From: Acidisarcina sp.
GTDB taxonomy: Bacteria; Acidobacteriota; Terriglobia; Terriglobales; Acidobacteriaceae
Reading direction: 5' to 3'
Assembly (NCBI GenBank): GCA_035539175.1
Contig: DATLIY010000006.1
Coordinates: 1-64,000 of the forward strand
DNA length: 64,000 nucleotides
Shown piece by piece: positions 25,959-35,215 of this stretch. The translations under genes and the position numbers were made by a program. The notes below the pieces were generated by a model that saw only the letters and a list, made by a program, of their open reading frames with translations, ran no database searches and was not told the DNA's origin. Every line of letters starts with the position of its first letter. The stretch's first letter is position 1.

Positions 25959-27360
25959 GACTCTGCGGAAAGTGCTGCCGCACCAGTTCCAGCCCCTCTT
26001 CCGGGGTGTGGATGCGGCCTTCGAGCTGGGCATCCTCCGCCATGCGCAGCATCTCTTTGAAGGACTCTCCGGGGCGATAGCCTGCGGCGATCAGTTCGCG
26101 TCCTGTCACCAGCAGCCTGGGGCGCACGGCCTCGGAGGGCATCGACGCATAGCGTTGCCGGGCATAGTCGTAGAGTTGCAGGCCACCGTGGCTCGATAGG
26201 CAATCGAGGCGATGGAGCGCAAGGTGCTCTTCGAATCGCGGCAGCCGGAAGAAGCGCTTCAGGGTGGAGTCCTTCATTTTCTCCACATCGCCAAAGCGCA
26301 TGTGATTCGCCACCAGTGCGACAATCTGCGCCGTGTCTTCGTTGGAGAAGCGAAGCCGCCGGCAGATGTCCTCGGCGATCTTCACTCCCACCTCGACATG
26401 ACCATCGAAGCGGATGCGATCCGGAGCGCGCCGGAAGGTGGCCGGCTTACCCACGTCGTGCAGCAGCGCTCCCCAGGCCAGGGTTGGCGTGCATCCGGCC
26501 TCCAGCTTCTCCAGCAGCAGTAGAGTATGGATCCAGACGTCGCCCTCGGGGTGGAATTGCGGTGGCTGCTCCACTCCATGCATGCGGACGATCTCCGGCA
26601 GAACCCACTGCAGCAGGGCGGTACTGTTGAGCAGTTCAAAGGCCCGGCGAGCATGGCCCTCGGTCAGCATGCGCGTCAACTCGTCGCGGATTCTCTCCCG
26701 GCTGACCTGCACAATTTCGGCAGCCTGTTCGCGGATGGCTGCCATGGTGCCGGCTTCGATGTCAAAACCGAAGCGCGCGGCAAAGCGCACGGCACGCAGC
26801 ATGCGCAGCTTGTCCTCGGTAAAGCGCGTGTGCGGATTGCCGATGGCGCGCACCAGGCGGAGGGCCAGGTCCTCTCGGCCGCCAACGAAGTCGAGCACGG
26901 CACTGGCCATCTCACCCGGCTTTACCGTATCCAGCGGGTGGGCCAGCCGCAGCGGATCCAGCAGCATGCCGTTGATGGTGAAGTCGCGCCGCTGGACATC
27001 GGCCTCCGCGCTGGCGGAAAAACTTACTTGATCCGGGCGCCGGCCGTCGGAGTAGGCGCCGTCGCTGCGAAATGTAGCTACTTCGGTTACGATTTCGCGC
27101 CCGCTCTCTTCTGCCGCAACCAGCACCACGCCGAAGTGCGCTCCCACGGCGAAGGTTCGGGGAAACATGTCCAGCACAATCTCTGGCTGCGCATCGGTGG
27201 CAACGTCGAAGTCTGCCGGCTCCTGGCCAAGCAGCAGGTCCCGGACACACCCGCCGGCATAGTAGGCCTGATAGCCCGCGGAGCGCAGCTTGGCCACAAC
27301 CTCGTAGGCTGCCTGCTCCGCGCGCTTGCCTGCCCCGTTGCCCGCTCCGTTGCCTGCCAT
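25915..27360 (-). CDS. cca: CCA tRNA nucleotidyltransferase with HD domain
   Basis: 481 residues from the ATG at 27360 (GGAGAGG just upstream); an earlier start adds 26 unlikely residues. Adds or repairs the 3' CCA of tRNAs. The nucleotidyltransferase head has YYAGGCVRDLLLG and DFDVAT with the two metal-binding Asp residues, then RRDFTINGML and the RNA-binding RLVRAIGNPHTRFTEDKLRMLRAVRFAARF. A C-terminal HD domain (LLHDVGKPATFRR) is typical of the E. coli-like subclass. All four tRNAs seen in this window already encode CCA, so repair is the main need. Divergent from tsaD with 26 bp between start codons. Confidence 0.95.
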   Translation of the reverse strand: MAGNGAGNGAGKRAEQAAYEVVAKLRSAGYQAYYAGGCVRDLLLGQEPADFDVATDAQPEIVLDMFPRTFAVGAHFGVVLVAAEESGREIVTEVATFRSDGAYSDGRRPDQVSFSASAEADVQRRDFTINGMLLDPLRLAHPLDTVKPGEMASAVLDFVGGREDLALRLVRAIGNPHTRFTEDKLRMLRAVRFAARFGFDIEAGTMAAIREQAAEIVQVSRERIRDELTRMLTEGHARRAFELLNSTALLQWVLPEIVRMHGVEQPPQFHPEGDVWIHTLLLLEKLEAGCTPTLAWGALLHDVGKPATFRRAPDRIRFDGHVEVGVKIAEDICRRLRFSNEDTAQIVALVANHMRFGDVEKMKDSTLKRFFRLPRFEEHLALHRLDCLSSHGGLQLYDYARQRYASMPSEAVRPRLLVTGRELIAAGYRPGESFKEMLRMAEDAQLEGRIHTPEEGLELVRQHFPQSPTAGRSPSLPRQSS

Positions 27361-27386
27361 CGATCCCTCTCCACTACTATAGAAGT

Positions 27387-28610
27387 GTGACGCATTCTTC
27401 ACATGCCGGGTCAGCTTTGGCCGAAGACCCATCGACACAGGACAGGTCTACCCATGGCGGCTTGATCCTCGCCGTAGAAAGCTCCTGCGATGAAACCGCG
27501 GCTGCCGTGGTGGAACGCGGCTCGCGCACGCTCTCGAGCGTGGTGGCATCGCAGATTCCCATCCACTCGCCCTATGGCGGAGTGGTGCCGGAGCTGGCCT
27601 CCCGCGAGCACCTGCGCAACGTTGTGCCGGTGGTTCGCGCGGCCCTGGAAAAAGCAGGCTGCAGGTTCAGCGATCTGGATGCCATCGCCGTGACCTCCGG
27701 CCCGGGGCTGGCGGGCGCGCTGCTGGTGGGCATCAGCTATGCCAAGGCCCTGGCCTATGCCACGGGCAAGCCGCTGGTTGCCGTCAACCATATCGAGGGG
27801 CACATCCACGCGGTATTGCTGGAGCAGCGTCAGCTCTCTGCGACGCAGGAGCCGATGCCGCTGCCGGCGCTGGCGCTGGTCGTTTCCGGTGGGCACACGC
27901 ATCTTTACCTCACCCGCCAGCAGGGCTCCTCCCGCGACGGAGGCTGGACCTACCACAATGTTGGCCGTACCGTAGACGACGCAGCCGGGGAGGCGTTTGA
28001 CAAGGTGGCCAAGCTGCTGGGGCTGGGCTATCCCGGCGGTCCGTGGATCGACGGTCTGGCGCCGCATGGCAACTCCAGCGCGGTTCCGTTCTCTTTCTCG
28101 CAGGTGAAGGCGAAGGCTCACCGCCCCGGACAGCGTGCCGCGCTGCCCCGCTTCCTCTTCTCTTTCAGCGGGATCAAAACCGCCGTCCTGCACTATGTTC
28201 AGGTCCATGGCATGCAGCCTTCGATCGATGTGCGGCATCGTGCTCTCGCGGCAATCGAGCATCCCAAGCTGAGCGATGTTCTTGCCCTCTGTGATGCCCC
28301 AACGCTGGACCTGATCGCTTCTTTCCAGAGGGCCGTGGTGGGGGATCTGAAGCGGAAGACGTTCCGCGCAGCCGAAGAGCTCGGCGCGCACTCCATTCTG
28401 GTCTCGGGTGGAGTGGCGGCGAACCGTGAGCTGCGCACCCGGTTTACAGCCGAGGCCGCGAAACGCGGCTTGCCGATTGCCTTTCCCTCGCTGGCGCTCT
28501 CCACCGACAACGCTGCCATGATTGCAGCGGCGGCGTGGCCCAAGTTGCTCGCGGGCGATCTCGCCCCGGCCAATCTTTCGGCAGATCCGTCGCTTGCACT
28601 GGGGCGGTAA
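27387..28610 (+). CDS. tsaD: tRNA N6-adenosine threonylcarbamoyltransferase
   Basis: 407 residues; attaches threonylcarbamoyl to A37 of tRNAs reading ANN codons, together with TsaB, TsaE and TsaC, none of which is here. The conserved core starts LILAVESSCDETAAAVV; the metal site HIEGH, VSGGHTHL, NVGRTVDDAAGEAFDKVAKLLGL, and VSGGVAANRELR are intact. The first 24 residues are not conserved, so the start could be a later TTG (27463), which would also leave more room for divergent promoters; GTG 27387 is kept provisionally. Confidence 0.95.
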   Translation: MTHSSHAGSALAEDPSTQDRSTHGGLILAVESSCDETAAAVVERGSRTLSSVVASQIPIHSPYGGVVPELASREHLRNVVPVVRAALEKAGCRFSDLDAIAVTSGPGLAGALLVGISYAKALAYATGKPLVAVNHIEGHIHAVLLEQRQLSATQEPMPLPALALVVSGGHTHLYLTRQQGSSRDGGWTYHNVGRTVDDAAGEAFDKVAKLLGLGYPGGPWIDGLAPHGNSSAVPFSFSQVKAKAHRPGQRAALPRFLFSFSGIKTAVLHYVQVHGMQPSIDVRHRALAAIEHPKLSDVLALCDAPTLDLIASFQRAVVGDLKRKTFRAAEELGAHSILVSGGVAANRELRTRFTAEAAKRGLPIAFPSLALSTDNAAMIAAAAWPKLLAGDLAPANLSADPSLALGR

Positions 28611-28725
28611 GGCGGGGGAAAGAGGCGTCGTTCCCGGTCAATCCCCGCTGGGCTGATAAAATCGCGTTTGGCTTAAATCCAATGGCGTGGCTACTTAGCC
28701 GCTCCTAAAAAGAACGCTGCCCGCA

Positions 28726-30204
28726 ATGACGATTCGCCTTTTTAACACGCTGTCCAGCCAGATCGAAGAGCTGTATCCCGGCGATGGCAAGACGCTCCGC
28801 ATGTACGCCTGCGGCCCCACGGTCTATGACTATGGCCATATCGGGAACTTTCGCACCTTTGTGCAGGTTGACGTCCTGCGACGCTTTCTCAAGTTGCAGG
28901 GGGTTGCGGTTCGCCACGTTATGAACATCACCGACGTGGACGACAAGATTATCCGCAATGCCGCTGCGGCGAATCTGTCCATCGCGGAATATACGCCCCG
29001 CTTCGAGAAGGCATTCTTTGAAGATCTCGATGCACTGGCCGTAGAGCGGCCTGAAGTGATGTCGCACGCCACCGAGTGCATACCCGAGATGGTCGCCCTT
29101 ATCCAGCGGCTGGCGGCACAGGATCTCGCGTATAAGGCGGAGGACGGATCGTGGTACTTCCGAATCGCCGGCGATCCGGAATACGGCAAGCTGTCGAAGA
29201 AGGACTTTGGCGGCATCAGCGACGGTGCGCGCGTCGATCTGGACGAGTACGACAAGGATTCCGCCCGCGACTTTGCCCTGTGGAAGGCGCCCAAGCCAGG
29301 AGAATTTCACTGGAACACCGAACTCGGGCCGGGAAGGCCGGGCTGGCATATTGAGTGCTCCGCCATGGCGATGAAGTATCTCGGCGAGAGCTTTGACCTG
29401 CATGCGGGTGGCGAGGACCTGATGTTTCCCCACCACGAGAACGAGATCGCGCAGTCGGAGGGCGCCACCCACAAGACATTTTCCCGCCACTGGATGCATG
29501 TTCGCTTCCTGCTGGTGGAAGGCAAGAAGATGTCGAAGTCGGAGGGCAATTTCTATACCCTGCGCGACCTGTTGTTGAAGGGCTACAAGTCGTCGGCGAT
29601 CCGCCTGCTGCTGATCTCCAATCCCTACCGGCACCAGCTCAATTTCACCTTCGACGGGCTGCAGGATGCGACCAGCTCCGTCGAGCGGCTGCGCACGTTT
29701 TACCAGCGTGTGTCGACGGGCAAATTCCCCGAGGGACAGAACGCCGAACTGGCGGCGCAGACGGGCAAGGCGAGCGACGCCTTTATGGCCGCACTGGAAA
29801 ATGACCTGAACACCGCCGAGGCGCTGGCGGCGATCTTCGATCTGGTGCGGATTGGCAACGTTGCTGCCGATTCCGGCTCGCTGCTGGCGGAGAATGCCAG
29901 GCAGATGCTCGATGCGCTTCACAAGTTTGACGCGGTGTTTGCCGTACTGCAGGATCGGGACGCCAATCTTACCCGCGGGGCTCTGCAGTGGGCAGAGCGT
30001 GAAGGCCGCATGGAGCAGGTTGCAGAGTCTGTGCTGGTGCAGGCATCGCTCAGCGACTCCGAGATTGAAGCGCTGATCGCAGAGCGGAACGAGGCGCGGC
30101 GCACCCGCAATTTTGCACGGGGCGACGCGATTCGCAAGGAGCTGAGCGAGAAGGGAATCGTACTCGAAGACTCAAAGGACGGAGTTCGCTGGAAGCGAAA
30201 GTAG
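28726..30204 (+). CDS. cysS: Cysteinyl-tRNA synthetase
   Basis: 492 residues, full length. Zinc cysteine and signature in MYACGPTVYDYGHIGN (C29; HIGN 38-41), KMSKSEGN around residue 268, and zinc ligands in GWHIECSAMA and GGEDLMFPHHENE are all present. Charges tRNA-Cys. The upstream 115-bp gap contains a TGATAAAAT word that may be part of a -10 element, without a convincing -35. Confidence 0.97.
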   Translation: MTIRLFNTLSSQIEELYPGDGKTLRMYACGPTVYDYGHIGNFRTFVQVDVLRRFLKLQGVAVRHVMNITDVDDKIIRNAAAANLSIAEYTPRFEKAFFEDLDALAVERPEVMSHATECIPEMVALIQRLAAQDLAYKAEDGSWYFRIAGDPEYGKLSKKDFGGISDGARVDLDEYDKDSARDFALWKAPKPGEFHWNTELGPGRPGWHIECSAMAMKYLGESFDLHAGGEDLMFPHHENEIAQSEGATHKTFSRHWMHVRFLLVEGKKMSKSEGNFYTLRDLLLKGYKSSAIRLLLISNPYRHQLNFTFDGLQDATSSVERLRTFYQRVSTGKFPEGQNAELAAQTGKASDAFMAALENDLNTAEALAAIFDLVRIGNVAADSGSLLAENARQMLDALHKFDAVFAVLQDRDANLTRGALQWAEREGRMEQVAESVLVQASLSDSEIEALIAERNEARRTRNFARGDAIRKELSEKGIVLEDSKDGVRWKRK

Positions 30205-30304
30205 CTGGCGCGAGAATCCGCAAGCCAGCGGCCAGTAAAACATCTGCCGGGGCAGCGCTGTTTTCTGCAATCGGCAGGCATTTCTCGAAAGGAGGTCCGA
30301 CACC

Positions 30305-30850
30305 ATGGAAGCGAACGAAGCGATGGAGCTTAAAGAACACGGCGAGCATGCGGGCCACGATGCCTCCCTGCGTCCCGCTACCTTCACGATGAGTTTTCTC
30401 GCGATTCTGGTTGCGCTGACCACGGTCCTTGGCCATCGCACTCACACCGAGGCGGTGCTGGTGCAGAACCGGTCGACCGACGAGTGGAACCTTTACCAGG
30501 CGAAGAAGATTCGCCAGACGGACACTGCACTTGCCACGGATCTGCTCTCCGCCATGGCGCTGCGCGATGAAGCCGCCGCAAAAAAGCTGGCGGAGAGCTA
30601 CAAGGCGCACCAGGAAAAGTGGAACGAAGATCTGGCCGAAGAGCAGAAGAAAGCCACGGAACTTCAGGATGAGGTAGGGCTGATCGAGAGACGCGCCAGC
30701 CGCTACGACCTGGGCGAGGCGCTGCTGGAGATTGCGCTGGTGATTACTTCCATTACCTTGCTGACGCGCAAGCAGCTCTTCATGTATTTCGGCTGGATCT
30801 GTGGACTGGCAGGTGTGATTTGCGCCGCGTCGGTTCTGCTGATTCATTGA
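30305..30850 (+). CDS. DUF4337 membrane protein
   Basis: 181 residues. Structure: short His-rich cytoplasmic start, a helix (MSFLAILVALTTVLGHRTH), a long charged helical middle (about 60-140; typical DUF4337 with STDEWNLYQAKKIRQ), and two C-terminal helices (ALVITSITLLTRKQLFMYF; GLAGVICAASVLLI). The ribosome site AAAGGAGGTCC is one of the strongest in the window. Family function unknown. Confidence 0.85.
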   Translation: MEANEAMELKEHGEHAGHDASLRPATFTMSFLAILVALTTVLGHRTHTEAVLVQNRSTDEWNLYQAKKIRQTDTALATDLLSAMALRDEAAAKKLAESYKAHQEKWNEDLAEEQKKATELQDEVGLIERRASRYDLGEALLEIALVITSITLLTRKQLFMYFGWICGLAGVICAASVLLIH

Positions 30851-30895
30851 TCGCAAGCGGGCTGAGGGCCCATGCGATTCTGATAGCCTCGAAGG

Positions 30896-32512
30896 ATGGA
30901 CAGTACGTTGGAGACAGATTTTCTTATTGTAGGAGCTGGAATCGCAGGGCTGCGCGCGGCTATTGAACTTGCTGGAGTTGGCCGCGTGCTGGTCGTCACC
31001 AAGGAGCAGTTGGGAGAGTCGAACACCAACTATGCGCAAGGTGGAATCGCAGTCGCTCTGGGTGGGGAAGAGGATATCCACCTGCATCTGGACGACACGA
31101 CCCGGGCCGGGGATGGCCTGGTGAACCAGGAAGCTGCGTCCGTGCTGGTGGAGGAAGGTCCTCTGCGGGTAGAAGAGCTGCTGCAGTGGGGAACACGCTT
31201 TGACCGCGAAGGCGGCAAGCTCATGCTGACTCGCGAAGGCGCGCACAGCCGCTCGAGAATTCTTCACGCCAATGGAGATGCGACCGGCGCGGAGATTGGC
31301 CGCTCCCTGTTGCAGCACGCTCGCACCATTCCCAACATTACCTTGGCCGAGTGGAGAGCCTGCGAAGATCTGATCGTTGACGGCGATACTGTCGTGGGTC
31401 TGGTGCTGGTGACGCGTGAGGGGGAACGCCAGGCGGTGCGTGCGCGCGCGGTGCTGCTGGCCAGCGGCGGCGCCGGTCAGGTCTACAGCGATACGACGAA
31501 TCCTCCGGTAGCGACGGGCGATGGAATTGCCATGGCCTGGCGTGCCGGCGCCGAGATTGCCGACATGGAGTTCTACCAATTCCACCCCACAGCGTTGAGC
31601 CTGCCCGGAGTACCGCGCTTCCTGCTGAGTGAAGCGCTGCGCGGCGAGGGTGCGTGGCTGCGCAACTCCAAAATGGAGCGCTTCATGGAGCGCTATCATC
31701 CGCTGCTCGAGCTGGCTCCGCGAGATGTTGTGGCGCGAGCGATTACGCGCGAGGGAATGGGAGCGCATCCGGGCGAAACCCTGCCCGTCTACCTGGATAT
31801 GCGCCACGTCACGGGCCTGAATCTGCAGCAACGCTTTCCTGGGATCACTGCATTTCTGCGCGAGCAGGGACTGGACCTGGGACGCGACCTGATCCCTGTG
31901 CGCCCCGCGGCTCATTACCTGATGGGCGGCGTGAAAACGGATGTGCATGGCAGGACTTCGCTGAAGCGGCTCTATGCTGCCGGAGAGGTGGCCTGCACAG
32001 GAGTACACGGAGCGAACCGGCTGGCGAGTAACTCCTTGCTTGAAGGGCTGGTCTTTGGCGCTCGCGCTGCGGCGCAGATGCGCGAGGAGACCTCTCTCTC
32101 GGGAAGCATCACGACGCTGCCGGAGCCTGCTTCCGCAGCCTCGTCTGGGCGGCCGTCTGCTCTATCTTCTTCCTCTTCGGCTGCGGATCTGGTGACAACC
32201 ATTCAGCACACCATGTGGGAAAAGGCTGGGTTGCTGCGCGATGCCAAGGGACTGGAGAGTGCCGCGGAAAATCTACGCGAGGTCGCGCGCGCAATCCCGC
32301 AATTCGATACGCAGCGCAACCAGTCCGTGGATACCCGGGCCATGATTGAATTGCGCAATCTGCAAACCGTGGGCTCGCTGATTGTTCGCTCGGCGCTGGC
32401 GCGGGAAGAGAGCCGGGGCGCACACTTCCGCAACGACTTTCCGCAGCGGGACGATGCCCGGTTCCAAAAGCACTCGGTTCTTCGCGGCAAGGATCCAGTG
32501 AAATTTGTGTAG
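30896..32512 (+). CDS. nadB: L-aspartate oxidase
   Basis: 538 residues. FAD enzyme oxidising aspartate to iminoaspartate, the first step of de novo NAD synthesis, cytoplasmic. FAD fold TDFLIVGAGIAGLRAAIEL (5-23 region), substrate segments SNTNYAQGGIAV, HILRANGDATG-type stretch at SRILHANGDATGAE, FHPTAL, and the KTDVHGRTSLKRLYAAGEVACTGVHGANRLASNSLLEGLVFG block are intact. A Ser/Ala-rich linker (about residues 405-432) precedes the C-terminal helical domain. nadA, the next step, is 3.7 kb away; nadC is not in the window. Confidence 0.96.
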   Translation: MDSTLETDFLIVGAGIAGLRAAIELAGVGRVLVVTKEQLGESNTNYAQGGIAVALGGEEDIHLHLDDTTRAGDGLVNQEAASVLVEEGPLRVEELLQWGTRFDREGGKLMLTREGAHSRSRILHANGDATGAEIGRSLLQHARTIPNITLAEWRACEDLIVDGDTVVGLVLVTREGERQAVRARAVLLASGGAGQVYSDTTNPPVATGDGIAMAWRAGAEIADMEFYQFHPTALSLPGVPRFLLSEALRGEGAWLRNSKMERFMERYHPLLELAPRDVVARAITREGMGAHPGETLPVYLDMRHVTGLNLQQRFPGITAFLREQGLDLGRDLIPVRPAAHYLMGGVKTDVHGRTSLKRLYAAGEVACTGVHGANRLASNSLLEGLVFGARAAAQMREETSLSGSITTLPEPASAASSGRPSALSSSSSAADLVTTIQHTMWEKAGLLRDAKGLESAAENLREVARAIPQFDTQRNQSVDTRAMIELRNLQTVGSLIVRSALAREESRGAHFRNDFPQRDDARFQKHSVLRGKDPVKFV

Positions 32513-32532
32513 AGGCAGGCTTCCGCAGGCTA

Positions 32533-33444
32533 TCAGCGGGAGACGGCTTTGCGCTTTGCCGGGATGACGAGGGACAGTGTGGCGGCGACCGCAAGAATCG
32601 CGAGAATCACGCCGAGCGAGACGGTCACCGGAATCGAAATCCAATGCGCCGCCAGCATCTTAAGAGCGACAAAGGCGAGAATCGCCGCCAATCCGTAATG
32701 TAGCAACCGGAATCGATCGAGGAAGCCGGAGACCGCGAAGAAGAGCGAGCGCAGGCCCAGGATCGCAAAGATATTCGAGGTGTAGGCGATGAATGGCCGC
32801 CGTGTCACCGCAAGCACGGCTGGAATGGAATCGAGCGCGAAGATCAGGTCGGAGATCTCGACGGCGAGAACAATCAGCAGAAAGGTGCGCAGGCCAGGGC
32901 GGCTTCCCTGAGACGCGCTGCGTGACTCGATCCAGCGGATCCAGGCGGGTCGCGCCTCCGGGCTGGAGGGATCGGCGGCCTCTGCCGGGTGGCGCAGCAA
33001 ACGAAGGGCGGCAAACAGCAGCACCCCGCCGAAGACATACTGGATCCAGTCGAATCGCTGCAGCAGGGAGACGCCCCCGGCGATAAAGAGCGCCCGCATA
33101 AGGATGGCGCCGCCAATGCCCCACAGCAGGGCGCGGTGCTGATCCTCGGGCCGCAGGGAGAAGCTGCGAAAGAGCAGCAGGAAGACGAACAGATTATCGA
33201 CGCTGAGCGAAGTCTCAATCAGGTAACCGGAGACGAATTCCAGCGCGGGTTGGTGGCCTTGGGTGCGCAGGATCCAAAACGCAAAAGCTCCGGCGAAAAC
33301 CGCCAGAAATATCGTCCATCCCCAGGCCAGGCGGGCAGGAAGTTTATGGCTCTTGCCCTGAAGCAGGAACATATCTGCCAGCAGGAGCAGAAGAACCACG
33401 ATATGAAAGCCGATCCAGGAGGAGACAGGCGTGCCTTCGATCAT
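32533..33444 (-). CDS. TerC-family integral membrane protein
   Basis: 303 residues with about eight or nine membrane helices. ETSLSVDNLFVFLLLFR and SDLIFALDSIPAVLAVTR carry the paired Asp/Asn sites of the TerC/Alx family; relatives export manganese or couple membrane-protein metalation. It follows the glutaminyl-cyclase-like gene by 59 bp on the same strand, possibly part of the Tat transcript. A Mn-sensing yybP-ykoY leader often precedes such genes; no room for one here. Confidence 0.92.
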   Translation of the reverse strand: MIEGTPVSSWIGFHIVVLLLLLADMFLLQGKSHKLPARLAWGWTIFLAVFAGAFAFWILRTQGHQPALEFVSGYLIETSLSVDNLFVFLLLFRSFSLRPEDQHRALLWGIGGAILMRALFIAGGVSLLQRFDWIQYVFGGVLLFAALRLLRHPAEAADPSSPEARPAWIRWIESRSASQGSRPGLRTFLLIVLAVEISDLIFALDSIPAVLAVTRRPFIAYTSNIFAILGLRSLFFAVSGFLDRFRLLHYGLAAILAFVALKMLAAHWISIPVTVSLGVILAILAVAATLSLVIPAKRKAVSR

Positions 33445-33503
33445 CGAGAGTTGCTATCTCCTTCCAAGCTGGACAGGCGAATGCCGCCCGGCGATCCGCA
33501 AAC

Positions 33504-34421
33504 CTAGCGCTGGTCGAGCAGCCGAATGGATTCGAGAAACGTATCGCCCACGATGGTCAGGCTTCTGGCGCTCAGCTTATCCATGGTGTCCTGTGTGGTG
33601 TGATGCCAGGAGTTGTTTGGCCCGTAGTCCAGATCGATCACGTCCGCGCAAGGTACGCCCCGCTGCATAAAGGGCAGATGATCGTCTTCCACCGCGCCCT
33701 CTTTCGCGTAGAAAGAGCCCTGGTAGTGATATTTCGTTGCTGCCTGCTTCACCAGGTCGAGCAGCCACCCCGTCGAGTTGGATTCTCGCCAGATGTTGAG
33801 GTCGCGATCGCCGATCATGTCCGCCAGCAACAGGCCCTTGATCCGCTTCAGCGTGCCGTCGTTCTGCCAACGCGCGGCCAGATGCCGGCTGCCATAGGTC
33901 GAGTCCGACCGGGACCACTCGCGGATTGCCTCTTCCCCATCGAAGAAAACCAGCCAGACACTGTAGCCTTCCAGCTTTCGTCCACGCAGGTAGTTGGCCA
34001 GCTCAAGCAGCAGGCCGGTCGTGGCGCCGCCATCGTTGGCTCCAACAAAGCCGGTATCCCGCAGCCAGTAGTTGGTTTCGTAGTGGGTCGCCAGCACGAT
34101 CACCCCATCCTTCTTGCCGGGGAAGCGGACGATAAAGTTGTGCATCTGCATCGGGCCGACGGGCGTATTCGCGGTGAAGGCGTCATCCTCGAGCGCATCC
34201 TTGGCGAACTGCTTCTTCAGAAAGGCCTCCGCCTTGCGATGGCCTTCGCTGCCGGGCCAGCGAGGACCGATGGCGACAAACTGGCGCGTCGTCTCCAGGG
34301 CGCGAGCGCCGTTGAAATGTGCCGCAGGCGCAGAAGCGGCGCTTGCCGATGGCGCGAGTCCGAGGGTTGCCGCCGAGAATGTGAGGAGGCCTGCAAGGGA
34401 TATCAGGCGCATGGAGATCAT
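33504..34421 (-). CDS. Secreted glutaminyl-peptide cyclotransferase-like M28 protein
   Basis: 305 residues from an ATG overlapping the tatC stop (ATGA). Signal peptide MISMRLISLAGLLTFSAATLGLAPSASA. The zinc-site strand ATHYETNYW, GANDGGATTG (D130), then FFDGEEAIREWSRSDSTYGSRHL (E163/E164) matches human glutaminyl cyclase more closely than ordinary M28 aminopeptidases. Further down are DDHLPFMQRGVPCADVIDLDY and a C-terminal WHHTTQD. Predicted to convert N-terminal Gln to pyroglutamate on exported proteins. M28 peptidase activity is the alternative. Confidence 0.88.
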   Translation of the reverse strand: MISMRLISLAGLLTFSAATLGLAPSASAASAPAAHFNGARALETTRQFVAIGPRWPGSEGHRKAEAFLKKQFAKDALEDDAFTANTPVGPMQMHNFIVRFPGKKDGVIVLATHYETNYWLRDTGFVGANDGGATTGLLLELANYLRGRKLEGYSVWLVFFDGEEAIREWSRSDSTYGSRHLAARWQNDGTLKRIKGLLLADMIGDRDLNIWRESNSTGWLLDLVKQAATKYHYQGSFYAKEGAVEDDHLPFMQRGVPCADVIDLDYGPNNSWHHTTQDTMDKLSARSLTIVGDTFLESIRLLDQR

Positions 34422-35215
34422 GCCTGCTCTGCCTTCTTCTTTCTGTGATCGGGATGAACCAGGTACGCCACGCCCATGCTGATGAAGTAGAGAATCACCA
34501 TTGGCGCGGCGAAGACGCACATCGTCAACACGTCGGGCGTGGGTGTGATGATGGCCGCGATGATAAAGATTGCGAGGATCGCGTAACGGACGTTCTTCCA
34601 TAGAAAGCCCGCGCTCACAATTCCGAACAGGGCCAGGAACATGACCAGGATCGGCAGCTCGAAAGTGAGGCCGAGGCCAAGGATTACGGTCATGAACAGA
34701 TCGGTGTATTCGTTGATCTCGATGAGCGGCTTGAAGTCTCCGGCGTATCCAATCAGAAATTCCAGCGCATGTGGATACACGAATCGATAGCCGAAGTAGG
34801 CGCCTGCCAGAAAGAGCCCGACCGTGGCGGACATGAACGGCACGACGTAGCGCTTCTCATTCTGGTAGAGGCCGGGCGAGATAAACATCCACACCTGGTA
34901 GAGCACAAACGGCGCAGCGAGAATCGCCCCACCCACAAAGCTGATCTTGAGGTAGAGGTTAAAGGGATCGATCGGATTGTGGTACACCAGTTGCGGATCG
35001 AGGTGATGCGCGGTCAACGCGGTCACGATCGGCTTCTGCATGAATTCGAAGATCTTCTGGTGAAAAGCGTAGGCGATAAAGAAGGCGAGGACGATGAAAA
35101 TCGCCGAGCGGATAATGCGGCGGCGAAGCTCCTCAAGATGTTCCATGAGGCTCATGCCGGGGAGTTCCGCGCGTTCATTCACTGCCGTGCGGGCGCGGTC
35201 GATCATGTCAGCCAT
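34418..35215 (-). CDS. tatC: Sec-independent translocase TatC
   Basis: 265 residues, six membrane helices. The N-terminus has MSLMEHLEELRRRIIRSAIF, the key Tat signal-binding region with Glu-Glu-Leu-Arg; the third-loop stretch FISPGLYQNEKRYVVPFM and the GVAYLVHP end are typical. Exports folded twin-arginine substrates (the GH144-like protein at 21.8 kb is one). Overlaps tatB by 8 bp upstream and the glutaminyl-cyclase-like gene by 4 bp downstream. Confidence 0.96.
   Translation of the reverse strand: MADMIDRARTAVNERAELPGMSLMEHLEELRRRIIRSAIFIVLAFFIAYAFHQKIFEFMQKPIVTALTAHHLDPQLVYHNPIDPFNLYLKISFVGGAILAAPFVLYQVWMFISPGLYQNEKRYVVPFMSATVGLFLAGAYFGYRFVYPHALEFLIGYAGDFKPLIEINEYTDLFMTVILGLGLTFELPILVMFLALFGIVSAGFLWKNVRYAILAIFIIAAIITPTPDVLTMCVFAAPMVILYFISMGVAYLVHPDHRKKKAEQA

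Noticed and set aside
30050-32008. Long minus-strand open frame (652 residues) opposite nadB and DUF4337
   Set aside because: It is antisense to genes with clear conserved motifs and spans several of them; GC-rich codon use opens such frames by chance.
33445-33503. Possible yybP-ykoY manganese riboswitch before terC
   Set aside because: Only 59 bp lie between the genes and no matching fold is visible.
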